Source: Agromyces sp.
Lineage (GTDB): Bacteria; Actinomycetota; Actinomycetes; Actinomycetales; Microbacteriaceae
Length of the DNA stretch: 11,733 nucleotides
Direction of reading: 5' to 3'
Assembly (NCBI GenBank): GCA_031178025.1
Contig: JAPSJU010000047.1
Coordinates: 1-11,733, forward strand
A model generated the notes under the pieces. That model did not search any database. It was given only the letters and a program-made list of their open reading frames with translations, and was not told the origin of the DNA. A program made the position numbers and the translations under genes. Below are positions 1-6,488 of this stretch, piece by piece (within the stretch, counting starts at the first letter, position 1; every line of letters begins with the position of its first letter).

Positions 1-284
1 CGGAGGCCGGCCGTGGCCTGCGAGCGGAGTCCGACGGCGATCGCCACGCCCTCCTCGTCGGTGAGGAGGAGCGGTGGCAGGCCGGTTCCCGCCTGCAGTC
101 GATAGCCGCCCGCGGTCCCCCGCGTCGACTCGACGCCGTAGCCGAGCTCGCGGAGCCGCTCGACGTCGCGGCGCAGCGTCCGCTCGGACACCCCGAGCCG
201 GTCGACGAGGTCGCGCGCCGACCAGTGCCGATGGCTCTGCAGCAGGGAGAGCAGTTCGAGCGTTCTCGACGTCGTCGCGGCCAT
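1..284 (-). CDS. WYL/YafY-type HTH transcriptional regulator, N-terminal part
   Basis: Predicted DNA-binding regulator, cut by the left edge; the first 94 residues are visible, starting MAATTSRTLELLSLLQ. Residues 6-62 form a DeoR/HTH_11-type winged helix: the helix-turn-helix lies around residues 21-46 (WSARDLVDRLGVSERTLRRD), followed by a wing with GTAGGYRL at 57-63. The next stretch (LPPLLLTDEEGVAIAVGLR) is the usual lead into the WYL effector-binding region of this family, which would lie outside the window. It is divergent from the ABC exporter at 346, 61 bp away, an arrangement typical of a local regulator. The start is the first ATG of the frame. GGAG ends only one base before it, too close for a Shine-Dalgarno site, so a leaderless start from the hexamer at 291-296 is more likely. 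The family is clear; the ligand and target are inferred only from position. Confidence 0.88.
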   Translation of the reverse strand, partial: MAATTSRTLELLSLLQSHRHWSARDLVDRLGVSERTLRRDVERLRELGYGVESTRGTAGGYRLQAGTGLPPLLLTDEEGVAIAVGLRSQATAGL

Positions 285-290
285 GCTCCA

Positions 291-296
291 AGTATG
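291..296 (-). promoter_or_regulatory. -10-like hexamer of the WYL-type regulator
   Basis: CATACT on the minus strand, six bases before the ATG at 284. That spacing puts the transcription start at or next to the start codon, so the mRNA would be leaderless. No -35 consensus is visible 16-18 bp upstream. The hexamer overlaps the palindrome at 295-311 by two bases, which would suit autorepression. Confidence 0.45.
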
Positions 297-311
297 TCCG
301 GAATGCGGACA
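295..311. promoter_or_regulatory. Candidate operator palindrome in the divergent region
   Basis: A perfect 6-bp inverted repeat with a 5-bp spacer, TGTCCG-GAATG-CGGACA. It lies between the divergent regulator (start 284) and the ABC exporter (start 346). It overlaps the regulator's -10-like box and sits just upstream of the exporter's putative -10. The half-site spacing suits a dimeric winged-helix regulator. That the neighbouring WYL-type protein binds here is inferred from position. Confidence 0.5.
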
Positions 312-332
312 GGAACTGGCCGGAAGCACGAG

Positions 333-338
333 CACACT
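333..338 (+). promoter_or_regulatory. Possible -10 hexamer of the ABC exporter operon
   Basis: CACACT ends seven bases before the ATG at 346, again suggesting leaderless initiation. No Shine-Dalgarno motif is visible before this start. The hexamer is a weak match and no -35 is recognisable. Confidence 0.3.
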
Positions 339-345
339 CGAGCCC

Positions 346-1350
346 ATGACCAACCACATGATCACCGCCAGAGGCCTCACGAAGTCCTTCCCCGCCAAGG
401 GGCGGACCGTCGAGGCCGTCCGTTCCGTCGACCTCGACGTTGCCCACGGCGAGCTCGTGGCATTCCTCGGCCCGAACGGCGCCGGGAAGTCGACGACGCT
501 CCGCATGCTCACGACCCTGCTCCCCCCGACGAGCGGCGAGGCCACGGTCGCGGGCTGCGACATCCGCCGCGACCCGGCCGGCGTGCGCCGACGCATCGGC
601 TACGTCGGCCAGGGCACCTCCGGCGGACACACCCAGCGGGTCCGCGACGAGCTGCACGCCCAGGGTGCCTTCTACGGCCTCGGCCGCCGCGAGACGCGCG
701 TGCGCGCCGCGGAGCTCATCGACTCGCTCGAGCTCGGCCAGGTCGCCGACCGCCAGGTGCAGTCCCTCTCGGGAGGCCAGAAGCGCCGCGTCGACATCGC
801 GCTGGGGCTCATCCACCGGCCCGAGCTGCTGTTCCTCGACGAGCCGTCGACCGGGCTCGATCCGCACAGCCGCGCCAACCTGTGGGACCACATCGTCGAC
901 CTGCGTCGCGCGAACGGCACGACGATCTTCCTCACGACGCACTACCTCGACGAGGCCGACCAACTGGCCGAGCGCGTGATGGTGATGGACCACGGCGCCG
1001 TCATCGCCGATGACACGGCGTGGGCGCTCAAGGAGTCGCTCGCGGGCGACCGGGTGACGCTCACCTTCGGCTCTCCGACGGATGCCGCGGCCGCCGCCGC
1101 GCGCATCGGCGGCGAGCTCGACGGGCTCGTCGTCACCGTCACCGCGCCGGGCGGCGACCATGCGCTGCCCCGGTACCTCCGCGATCTCGGCGACGCCGGA
1201 CTCGTCGTCGAGGCGGCGACGCACCGCCGGCCGACCCTCGACGACGTGTTCCTCGCCCTCACCGGGCGCAGCCTGCGCGAGGAGGCCGCGAGTGCCGCGG
1301 CGCCCGCAGCGACATCCGATACCGACCCGGCGCACCGCGTCGCGGCCTGA
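346..1350 (+). CDS. DrrA-like ABC transporter ATP-binding protein
   Basis: Cytoplasmic ATPase subunit (334 aa) of an ABC-2 type exporter; it hydrolyses ATP to drive the permease encoded next. Visible motifs: Walker A GPNGAGKST at 42-50, Q-loop Gln89, signature LSGGQ at 141-145, Walker B LLFLDE at 161-166, D-loop around 168-173 and switch His199. Residues about 230-310 form the extra C-terminal region of the DrrA/daunorubicin-resistance class (DUF4162-like), ending in PTLDDVFLALTG at 296-307. The tail after 312 is Ala-rich and low in complexity. The frame is open back to 283, but that extension crosses the intergenic palindrome and carries no family sequence, so MTNHMITARGLTKSF is taken as the start. 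The permease follows after 24 bp. The family members export drugs, antibiotics or lipids; the substrate here cannot be read from sequence. The divergent regulator suggests inducible expression. Confidence 0.95.
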   Translation: MTNHMITARGLTKSFPAKGRTVEAVRSVDLDVAHGELVAFLGPNGAGKSTTLRMLTTLLPPTSGEATVAGCDIRRDPAGVRRRIGYVGQGTSGGHTQRVRDELHAQGAFYGLGRRETRVRAAELIDSLELGQVADRQVQSLSGGQKRRVDIALGLIHRPELLFLDEPSTGLDPHSRANLWDHIVDLRRANGTTIFLTTHYLDEADQLAERVMVMDHGAVIADDTAWALKESLAGDRVTLTFGSPTDAAAAAARIGGELDGLVVTVTAPGGDHALPRYLRDLGDAGLVVEAATHRRPTLDDVFLALTGRSLREEAASAAAPAATSDTDPAHRVAA

Positions 1351-1374
1351 CCCACCGAACCGGAAGGCACCCTC

Positions 1375-2175
1375 ATGACCACCCACACCACCACCACCGC
1401 ACCCGCGGCATCCGCCCGACCGACGGGATTCGCGCACGACACGGCCGCCGTCTTCGTGCGGGAGTCGCGGCCGCTCGTGCGCGACCCGTTCAGCGTCGTC
1501 TTCTCGCTGGTGCAGCCGCTCGTCTTCCTCGGCCTGTTCGGTCCCCTGCTCGTCGGCGCGGCCGGCGGGGATGCCGCGGACACGCTGCAGTGGTTCGTTC
1601 CCGGCATCCTCGTGATGGTCGCCCTCTTCGGCACCGCGTCGACGGGCGCGAACCTGCTGTTCGAGATGCAGACCGGCTCGCACGAGCGCACGCTCGTCGC
1701 GCCGCTGTCCCGAGGTGCGCTGCTCGTCGGGCGTGCGCTGAAGGACGTCGTGCCACTCGTGGTCCAGGGGACGATCGTGGTGCTCGTCGCGGTGCCGTTC
1801 GGGTTCCGCGTCGACGTGCCCGGCCTCGTCGCGGGCCTCGCCGTGCTCGCCGTCTTCGGCATCGGCTTCGGCGCCCTGAGCTACACGCTCGCCCTCGCCT
1901 GCCGCTCCCGCGACTGGATGTTCTGGATGGTGCACCAGACCCTGCTCTTCCCGCTCATGATCCTCTCGGGCATGCTGTTGCCCCTCGACGACGGGCCGGA
2001 GTGGATTCGGGTCGCCGCAGCGGTCAACCCACTGAGCTACCTGGTCGGCGCCGAGCGGGCCCTCCTGGCCGGCGAGGTCGGCGCTGCGGATGTCGCAGGC
2101 GGCGTCGTCGCCGCGGTCGTGACGTGCGCCGTGGGCATCGCGGTCGGCGTGCGCGCGATGCGCCGGGCACGCTGA
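1375..2175 (+). CDS. DrrB-like ABC-2 type transporter permease
   Basis: Membrane subunit (266 aa) expected to pair with the preceding ATPase. After a Thr-rich N-terminus and a cytoplasmic stretch there are six hydrophobic segments, at about 39-61, 73-97, 123-145, 150-176, 183-204 and 238-260, the layout of ABC-2 permeases. The segment with LLFPLMILSGMLLPL (190-204) and the following NPLSYLV (218-224) match the conserved ABC-2 signature region. The basic C-terminus RAMRRAR suits a cytoplasmic end. The start is supported by a GGAAGG ribosome-binding site at 1362-1367, seven bases before the ATG. It lies 24 bp after the ATPase stop, so the two genes form an operon. The substrate is unknown. Confidence 0.93.
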   Translation: MTTHTTTTAPAASARPTGFAHDTAAVFVRESRPLVRDPFSVVFSLVQPLVFLGLFGPLLVGAAGGDAADTLQWFVPGILVMVALFGTASTGANLLFEMQTGSHERTLVAPLSRGALLVGRALKDVVPLVVQGTIVVLVAVPFGFRVDVPGLVAGLAVLAVFGIGFGALSYTLALACRSRDWMFWMVHQTLLFPLMILSGMLLPLDDGPEWIRVAAAVNPLSYLVGAERALLAGEVGAADVAGGVVAAVVTCAVGIAVGVRAMRRAR

Positions 2176-2208
2176 CCGCAGCGCGAGCGGCGCGTCCCCC
2201 GGGGCGGA

Positions 2209-2235
2209 GGCGAGCGGAGGCACCGTCCGCTCGCC
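2209..2235 (+). terminator. Perfect 10-bp hairpin after the ABC permease
   Basis: GGCGAGCGGA and TCCGCTCGCC form a perfect 10-bp stem around the 7-nt loop GGCACCG. It lies 34 bp after the permease stop and directly before the -10-like box of the next gene. There is no T-tract, so it would be an actinobacterial stem-only terminator. It could equally be an operator for the downstream promoter. Confidence 0.45.
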
Positions 2236-2241
2236 TACGCT
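2236..2241 (+). promoter_or_regulatory. -10 hexamer of the FAD oxidoreductase gene
   Basis: TACGCT ends six bases before the ATG at 2248. There is no Shine-Dalgarno motif in between, so a leaderless mRNA is expected. No clear -35; the region where one would lie is occupied by the 10-bp inverted repeat. Confidence 0.55.
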
Positions 2242-2247
2242 CGTGGG

Positions 2248-3921
2248 ATGCCCCACGACGTCGTGATCCTCGGCGGCGGCCACAACGGCCTCACCGCTGC
2301 CGCCTACCTCGCCCGCGCCGGGCTCGACGTGCTGCTGCTCGAGCGCGACGAGCACCTCGGTGGCGCAGCCGTCTCGGCGCAGGCGTTCGAGGGCGTCGAC
2401 GCCCGGCTCTCGCGCTACTCCTACCTCGTGAGCCTCCTCCCGAGGCGCATCATCGACGACCTCGGGCTCGACGTGCAGCTCGTGCGCCGCCGCTTCTCGT
2501 CGTACACGCCGGACCCCGCCGACCCGGAGCGCGGCCTGCTGATCGACCGGGAAGCGGATGCCGCGGCATCCGCCGCCGCCTTCGAGCGAGTGGATGCCGC
2601 GGACGACGCCGACGCGTGGAACGCCTTCTCCGCCGACACGGCCCGTGTCGCCGACCGCCTCTTCCCGACGCTCACCGAGCCGCTGCCGACCCGAGCCGAG
2701 GCACGGGCCCTCATCGGCGACGATCGCGTCTGGGCGGACTTCGTGGAGCAGCCCCTCGGCACCACGATCGCCGCACGCTTCGCGAACGACCTGGTGCGGG
2801 GCGTCGTCGCGACCGACGGGCTCATCGGGACGTTCACCGACCTCGACGACCCGACGCTCGAGGCGAACCGCTGCTTCCTGTACCACGTCATCGGCGGCGG
2901 CACGGGCGACTGGGACGTGCCGGTCGGGGGCATGGGCTCGGTCACCGGGGAGCTCGCTCATGCCGCTCGCGAGGCGGGCGCGCGGCTCATGACCGGGACC
3001 GAGGTGCTCGCGGTCGATCCCGACGGGCACGTCCGGTACCGGGCGCACGACGGCGCCGAGCGCGAGGTGCACGCGCACGTCGTGCTCGCGAACGTCGCCC
3101 CCGTCGTGCTCGACCGGCTCCTCGCGGCGGGCGCGGCGCACGCCGCAGTCCGAGGGGATGCCGCGGGCGTCGCACCACGCGGCGAGCGCCCCTTCTCCGA
3201 CGATGCGCTCGACGTGCCGCCCGTCGTGCGGGAACGCCTCCGCCACCTCGCGACTCCCGAGGGCGCCCAGGTCAAGGTCAACCTGCTGCTCACGCGCCTG
3301 CCGCGGCTGCGTGACACGCAGGTCGCTCCCGAGGCGGCCTTCGCGGGGACGTTCCACATCAACGAGCTCGCGTCGCAGCTCGACGCCGCGTTCGCCGCCG
3401 CCGCCCGGGGCGGCATCCCGTCCCCCCTCCCGTGCGAGATCTACTGCCACACCCTGAGCGACGCGTCGATCCTGTCTCCCGAGCTGGCGGCATCCGGAGC
3501 GCACACCCTCACGGTGTTCGGCCTGCACGTCCCGCACCGGCTCCTCGAGCGCCACCGCAACGACGAGCTCCGCGACGCCCTGCAGGCCGCGGTGCTGGCG
3601 TCGCTCGACTCGGTGCTCGCCGAACCGATCGAGGACCTCATCGCCACGGATGCCGCCGGCCGCCCCTGCATCGAGACGAAGACGACGCTCGACCTCGAGG
3701 CAGCGCTCGCCATGCCGGGCGGCAACATCTTCCACGGCCCGCTCTCGTGGCCATGGGCCGAGGAGGGCGCCTCGCTCGCGACGCCCGCCGAGCGATGGGG
3801 CGTGGCGACGCGGCATCCGAGGATCCTGCTGTGCGGGGCGGGCGCCGTCCGCGGCGGCGGCGTGAGCGGCATCGGCGGCCACAACGCGGCGATGGCGGTG
3901 CTCGAGGGATCGTTCGACTGA
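2248..3921 (+). CDS. FAD-dependent oxidoreductase, CrtI/PYROXD2-like
   Basis: Predicted flavoprotein (557 aa). The N-terminus has the Rossmann dinucleotide-binding motif ILGGGHNG (7-14) and the acidic residue that ends the second strand, in LLLERDEHLGGAA (29-41). This is typical of the phytoene desaturase/amine oxidase superfamily. The C-terminus (HPRILLCGAGAVRGGGVSG, then IGGHNAA, within 523-548) is the second FAD-contacting motif of CrtI-like proteins. The length and the C-terminal motif fit the PYROXD2-like branch of predicted NAD(P)/FAD oxidoreductases better than a true carotenoid desaturase, and no crt genes are nearby. The substrate is not predictable. It appears monocistronic: its own TACGCT box upstream, a possible terminator at its end and a separate promoter for the next gene. 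The middle of the gene carries a dense group of the GGATGCCGC oligomer, including a 20-bp palindrome. Confidence 0.9.
   Translation: MPHDVVILGGGHNGLTAAAYLARAGLDVLLLERDEHLGGAAVSAQAFEGVDARLSRYSYLVSLLPRRIIDDLGLDVQLVRRRFSSYTPDPADPERGLLIDREADAAASAAAFERVDAADDADAWNAFSADTARVADRLFPTLTEPLPTRAEARALIGDDRVWADFVEQPLGTTIAARFANDLVRGVVATDGLIGTFTDLDDPTLEANRCFLYHVIGGGTGDWDVPVGGMGSVTGELAHAAREAGARLMTGTEVLAVDPDGHVRYRAHDGAEREVHAHVVLANVAPVVLDRLLAAGAAHAAVRGDAAGVAPRGERPFSDDALDVPPVVRERLRHLATPEGAQVKVNLLLTRLPRLRDTQVAPEAAFAGTFHINELASQLDAAFAAAARGGIPSPLPCEIYCHTLSDASILSPELAASGAHTLTVFGLHVPHRLLERHRNDELRDALQAAVLASLDSVLAEPIEDLIATDAAGRPCIETKTTLDLEAALAMPGGNIFHGPLSWPWAEEGASLATPAERWGVATRHPRILLCGAGAVRGGGVSGIGGHNAAMAVLEGSFD
2554..2573. 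repeat. Perfect 20-bp palindrome inside the FAD oxidoreductase gene
   Basis: GCGGATGCCG is followed at once by its reverse complement CGGCATCCGC, so two copies of the window's over-represented 9-mer overlap head to head. A further copy follows at 2592-2600. In frame it encodes Ala-Asp-Ala-Ala-Ala-Ser. Confidence 0.9.
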
Positions 3922-3947
3922 GCCGCGCGCCGGGGCCTCGGCGGCTC
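3920..3947 (+). terminator. Possible terminator hairpin at the end of the FAD oxidoreductase gene
   Basis: GAGCCGC (3920-3926) and GCGGCTC (3941-3947) pair perfectly over 7 bp around a 14-nt G/C-rich loop. The stem begins within the TGA stop codon. No T-tract follows. It lies before the -10-like box of the next gene at 3971. Confidence 0.4.
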
Positions 3948-3970
3948 TGGCAGTCGGACCGGGCCGGGGT

Positions 3971-3976
3971 TAGCCT
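3971..3976 (+). promoter_or_regulatory. -10 hexamer of the SRPBCC gene
   Basis: TAGCCT, a good actinobacterial -10. It would give a leader of roughly 24 nt containing a GGGGG Shine-Dalgarno-like run at 3995-3999, seven bases before the ATG at 4007. No convincing -35. Confidence 0.5.
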
Positions 3977-4006
3977 GAGAGCACGACGACGAGCGGGGGT
4001 TCGACG

Positions 4007-4519
4007 ATGACCGCGAAACCGACCGGCCACTTCATGGTGCGACCCGATGGCCTGTACCTGCAGTTCGATCGACTGTTCCACGCTCCCATCGAGGACGTCT
4101 GGTACAGCCTCACCAATCCCACGGCCATGCAGACCTGGATCGGCACCTACACCGGCAGTCCCGCGACGGGTGCGGTGCGGTTCCGGATGCTGTTCGAGCA
4201 GGACGAGCAGTGGCAGGACGTCAGCATCCTGGAGTGCGCACCACCGCATCGGTTCCTCGCGGACTCCGGACCCGGCCCGAACGGCATGCGGGTCTTCTGC
4301 CATCTCGTCGAGGGCAGCGGCATGACGACCCTCACGTTCGGGCAGCGACTGGCGAAGGCGGCGGACGCCGCGACCTACGGTCCGGGCTGGGACTACTACC
4401 TCGACCGGCTCGCCGCGGCGCGCTCGGGTCGCCCGTTGCCCGAGTGGGAGCAGTACTACCCCGCGTTCTCACCGCACTACTCGGGGCTCCAGATGCCGGC
4501 AGGGGCGGCGCACCACTGA
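4007..4519 (+). CDS. SRPBCC/AHSA1-domain protein
   Basis: Small cytoplasmic protein (170 aa) of the START-like SRPBCC superfamily, AHSA1 branch (activator of Hsp90 ATPase homologue 1-like). The typical order is visible: an initial strand with FDRLFHAPIEDVWYSLTNP (20-38), then MQTWIG (41-46), central strands up to about 115, and the C-terminal helix with GPGWDYYLDRL (125-135), the hallmark of these proteins. The fold makes a hydrophobic ligand cavity; bacterial AHSA1 proteins mostly lack a known function. The last 10 residues are low in complexity. The start follows a G-rich ribosome-binding site. It faces the thioesterase gene convergently, with 43 bp between the stops; that gap shows no convincing hairpin. 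No functional link to the neighbours is evident. Confidence 0.88.
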   Translation: MTAKPTGHFMVRPDGLYLQFDRLFHAPIEDVWYSLTNPTAMQTWIGTYTGSPATGAVRFRMLFEQDEQWQDVSILECAPPHRFLADSGPGPNGMRVFCHLVEGSGMTTLTFGQRLAKAADAATYGPGWDYYLDRLAAARSGRPLPEWEQYYPAFSPHYSGLQMPAGAAHH

Positions 4520-4562
4520 GCCGCCCGCGCGACACACCCCTGAGTCGCCCCCGCCCGCCGTG

Positions 4563-5123
4563 TCACCAGATCGACGGCGCCTCGGCCCGCGTCGTGGGGA
4601 GCGCGACATCCGCGCCCCACCGCTCGATCCACTCGGGCAGGCCGTCGCCCGGTGTCGCGCCGAACGCCTCGATGAGCTCGGGCACGGGGACGACGCCACC
4701 GGAGTGGCGCAGGAAGCGCCCGCGGATGAAGCCCTGCGCGAAGACCTCGGGCTCGCCGCGGGTGCCGGGGCGGACGAATCGCTGCTCGACGTAGACCGCC
4801 TTCTCGTCGAAGCCGAGGATGCGCGACTCGATCGTGAATCGCTGCCAGAGCGAGAGCGACTTGCGGAACGTGATGGTCTCGCTCGCCACCACCGGGTACC
4901 AGCCCTTCTCGCGCATGATCTTCCACACCCCGTTGCGCACGAGCATGTCGAAGCGGGCGACATCCATGATCGAGAAGTAGACGCCGTTGTTCATGTGCCG
5001 GTTGATGTCGAGGTCCGTCGGCAGGGTGATGAAGTTCGTGCGGGCGACGTCGTAATGCCCGAGATCGTGCCTGCGCCGCGAGAGGAAGAGCACGTGCAGC
5101 AGCGTGCGGAAGATCATGTGCAT
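4563..5123 (-). CDS. THEM6-like hotdog-fold acyl-CoA thioesterase
   Basis: Predicted thioesterase of the 4HBT/hotdog superfamily (186 aa). The hallmark is TDLDINRHMNNGVYFSIMDVAR (36-57): a conserved acidic residue and the H-M-N-N-G-x-Y turn into the long central hotdog helix. It is followed by WYPVVASETITFRKSLSLWQ (75-94) and strand-rich sequence to about 140. The layout resembles the THEM6/thioesterase-like group, whose members hydrolyse or bind acyl-CoA; the substrate is unknown. The N-terminal hydrophobic/basic stretch FRTLLHVLFLSRRR (5-18) may be a membrane-proximal helix. Two Met codons lie close together (MHM); the first is preferred because a TACGCT box ends eight bases upstream, giving a nearly leaderless start. 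It follows prpC on the same strand after 146 bp and probably has its own promoter. Confidence 0.87.
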   Translation of the reverse strand: MHMIFRTLLHVLFLSRRRHDLGHYDVARTNFITLPTDLDINRHMNNGVYFSIMDVARFDMLVRNGVWKIMREKGWYPVVASETITFRKSLSLWQRFTIESRILGFDEKAVYVEQRFVRPGTRGEPEVFAQGFIRGRFLRHSGGVVPVPELIEAFGATPGDGLPEWIERWGADVALPTTRAEAPSIW

Positions 5124-5131
5124 AGCTGCCG

Positions 5132-5137
5132 AGCGTA
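5132..5137 (-). promoter_or_regulatory. -10 hexamer of the thioesterase gene
   Basis: TACGCT on the minus strand, ending eight bases before the ATG at 5123. There is no Shine-Dalgarno motif in between, so transcription probably starts at or next to the start codon. No clear -35. Confidence 0.5.
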
Positions 5138-5246
5138 GGCGCGATGCGGCGGAACGGCGTGGATTTCGGGCTTCGGCACAGGCCGGACCCCGATGGCGCG
5201 CGGCATCCTTGTCGGCACCCGCACAGCATGGCGTCGCGCTCGGCGT

Positions 5247-5265
5247 GGCCGCCGGACGAGCGGCC
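5247..5265 (-). terminator. Possible terminator hairpin after prpC
   Basis: GGCCGC and GCGGCC form a 6-bp stem around a 7-nt loop, starting four bases after the prpC stop on the minus strand. No T-run follows. The rest of the 146-bp gap (5124-5269) holds only the thioesterase -10-like box and one copy of the GCGGCATCC oligomer at 5200. Confidence 0.35.
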
Positions 5266-5269
5266 CAGG

Positions 5270-6418
5270 TCAGGGTCTCGCGGGCACGTGCCGCTCGTCG
5301 GGGCCGTTGTAGACCGAGAGCGGCCGGATGAGCGCGTTCGATGCGAGCTGCTCCATGACGTGCGCCGTCCAGCCCGTGACCCGGCTCGCGACGAAGAGCG
5401 GCGTGAACATCTCGGTGTCGAATCCCATGAGGTGGTAGACGGGCCCGGTCGGGTAGTCGAGGTTCGGCTTGATGCCCTTCCGCTCCTCCATCGCGGTCTC
5501 GAGTGCGGTGTAGAGCTCGAGCAGGTCGGGCCGGCCGTAGTGCTCCACCATGCGCTCCAGCGAGTCGCGCATCGTCGGCACCCGCGAGTCGCCGTTCTTG
5601 TACACGCGGTGCCCGAAGCCCATGATCTTGCGCTTCTCGGCGAGCGCCGCATCGAGCCACGCGGCAGCCCGGTCGCCGCCGCCGGGTCCCGGGCCGATCT
5701 CCTCGAAGGTGTGCATGACGGCTTCGTTCGCGCCGCCGTGCAGCGCCCCCTTCAGCGCGCCGATCGCGCCGGTGACCGAGGAGTAGAGGTCGGAGAGCGT
5801 CGAGGCGATCACCCGTGCCGTGAAGGTCGAGGCGTTGAACGAGTGCTCGGCGTAGAGGATCATCGAGACGTCGAACGCGGTGACGACGGCGAGCTCGGGG
5901 GCCTCGCCGAACGTCTGCCAGAGGAAGTTGGCCGAGTAGCCGAGGTCGTCGCGCGGCTCGATGAACTCGAGGTCGCGGCGGCGCCGCTGGTCGTACGCGA
6001 CGATCGACGGGAGCTTCGCGAACAGGCGGATCGCCTTGTCGAGGTTCGCCTCATGCGAGGCGTCGGCCGTGTCGGGGTCGCTCGCCCCGATGACGCTCAC
6101 CGCCGTCCGCACGACGTCCATGGGGTGGGCGGTGAGCGGCAGCTCGTCGATGATGCGCTTGACCTCGTGGTCGAGCCCGCGGTGCGAGCGCTCGCGCTCC
6201 TCGAACTCCGCCAGCTGCCGGTCGTCGGGAAGCTCGCCGTACCAGAGCAGGTATGCGACCTCTTCGAAGGTGACGGATGCCGCCAGCTCCTGCACCGGGT
6301 ACCCGCGGTACAGCAGCGAATTGCTCTCGGGATTGACCTTCGAGACGGCGGTGTAGTCGACCGGCACGCCGGCCAGGCCCTTGTGGATGACCGGGGCTGC
6401 CCCCTGCTGCTCGCTCAT
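5270..6418 (-). CDS. prpC: 2-methylcitrate synthase (citrate synthase family)
   Basis: Condenses propionyl-CoA with oxaloacetate to 2-methylcitrate and CoA, the entry step of the cytoplasmic methylcitrate cycle. The 382-aa length suits the short type II-like bacterial PrpC/citrate synthase class. The catalytic triad is intact: His227 in LHGGANE, His270 in GFGHRVYKNGDSR and Asp321 in NLDYPTGPVYH. The N-terminus (IHKGLAGVPVDYTAVSKV, then LLYRGYPVQELA) and the C-terminus (RPLSVYNGP) are typical of PrpC. Sequence alone does not separate methylcitrate from citrate synthase activity, but adjacent prpB and prpD make PrpC the clear choice. The start has a GAGGAG ribosome-binding site (6423-6428) four bases upstream. 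It lies 70 bp after prpB and has its own TAGGCT box, so it may be transcribed separately as well as with prpB. Confidence 0.95.
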   Translation of the reverse strand: MSEQQGAAPVIHKGLAGVPVDYTAVSKVNPESNSLLYRGYPVQELAASVTFEEVAYLLWYGELPDDRQLAEFEERERSHRGLDHEVKRIIDELPLTAHPMDVVRTAVSVIGASDPDTADASHEANLDKAIRLFAKLPSIVAYDQRRRRDLEFIEPRDDLGYSANFLWQTFGEAPELAVVTAFDVSMILYAEHSFNASTFTARVIASTLSDLYSSVTGAIGALKGALHGGANEAVMHTFEEIGPGPGGGDRAAAWLDAALAEKRKIMGFGHRVYKNGDSRVPTMRDSLERMVEHYGRPDLLELYTALETAMEERKGIKPNLDYPTGPVYHLMGFDTEMFTPLFVASRVTGWTAHVMEQLASNALIRPLSVYNGPDERHVPARP

Positions 6419-6435
6419 CGTGCTCCTCGCCTGAC

Positions 6436-6463
6436 GACGCGGCCGCTGCGGCGCGACCGCGTC
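6436..6463 (-). promoter_or_regulatory. Hairpin in the prpC leader
   Basis: GACGCGG and CCGCGTC make a perfect 7-bp stem around 14 nt. It spans the start of the predicted prpC leader and ends a few bases before the ribosome-binding site. It could be an operator, a weak terminator for prpB or a leader structure; the sequence does not decide. Confidence 0.35.
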
Positions 6464-6466
6464 CCC

Positions 6467-6472
6467 AGCCTA
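6467..6472 (-). promoter_or_regulatory. -10 hexamer of prpC
   Basis: TAGGCT on the minus strand, predicting a leader of about 42 nt that includes the hairpin at 6436-6463 and the GAGGAG ribosome-binding site. The octamer TAGGCTGG is identical at the prpB promoter (7405-7412). No clear -35. Confidence 0.5.
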
Positions 6473-6488
6473 CGGCCACCCGCTGCCG

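Noticed and set aside
283..345. 21-codon N-terminal extension of the exporter ATPase containing CPECGQ
   Set aside because: It looks briefly like a zinc ribbon, but it is the translation of the intergenic palindrome and there is no second Cys pair; the ABC domain starts after 346.
1020..3314. 764-codon open frame on the plus strand across the exporter genes and the FAD oxidoreductase
   Set aside because: Arg-rich low-complexity translation crossing two intergenic gaps; the overlapping frames are clear known families.
2248..3921. Phytoene desaturase with a carotenoid cluster
   Set aside because: No other crt gene is in the window and the C-terminal motif fits the general PYROXD2-like group better.
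4520..4562. Bidirectional terminator between the convergent SRPBCC and thioesterase genes
   Set aside because: No stem of useful length could be found in the 43-bp gap.
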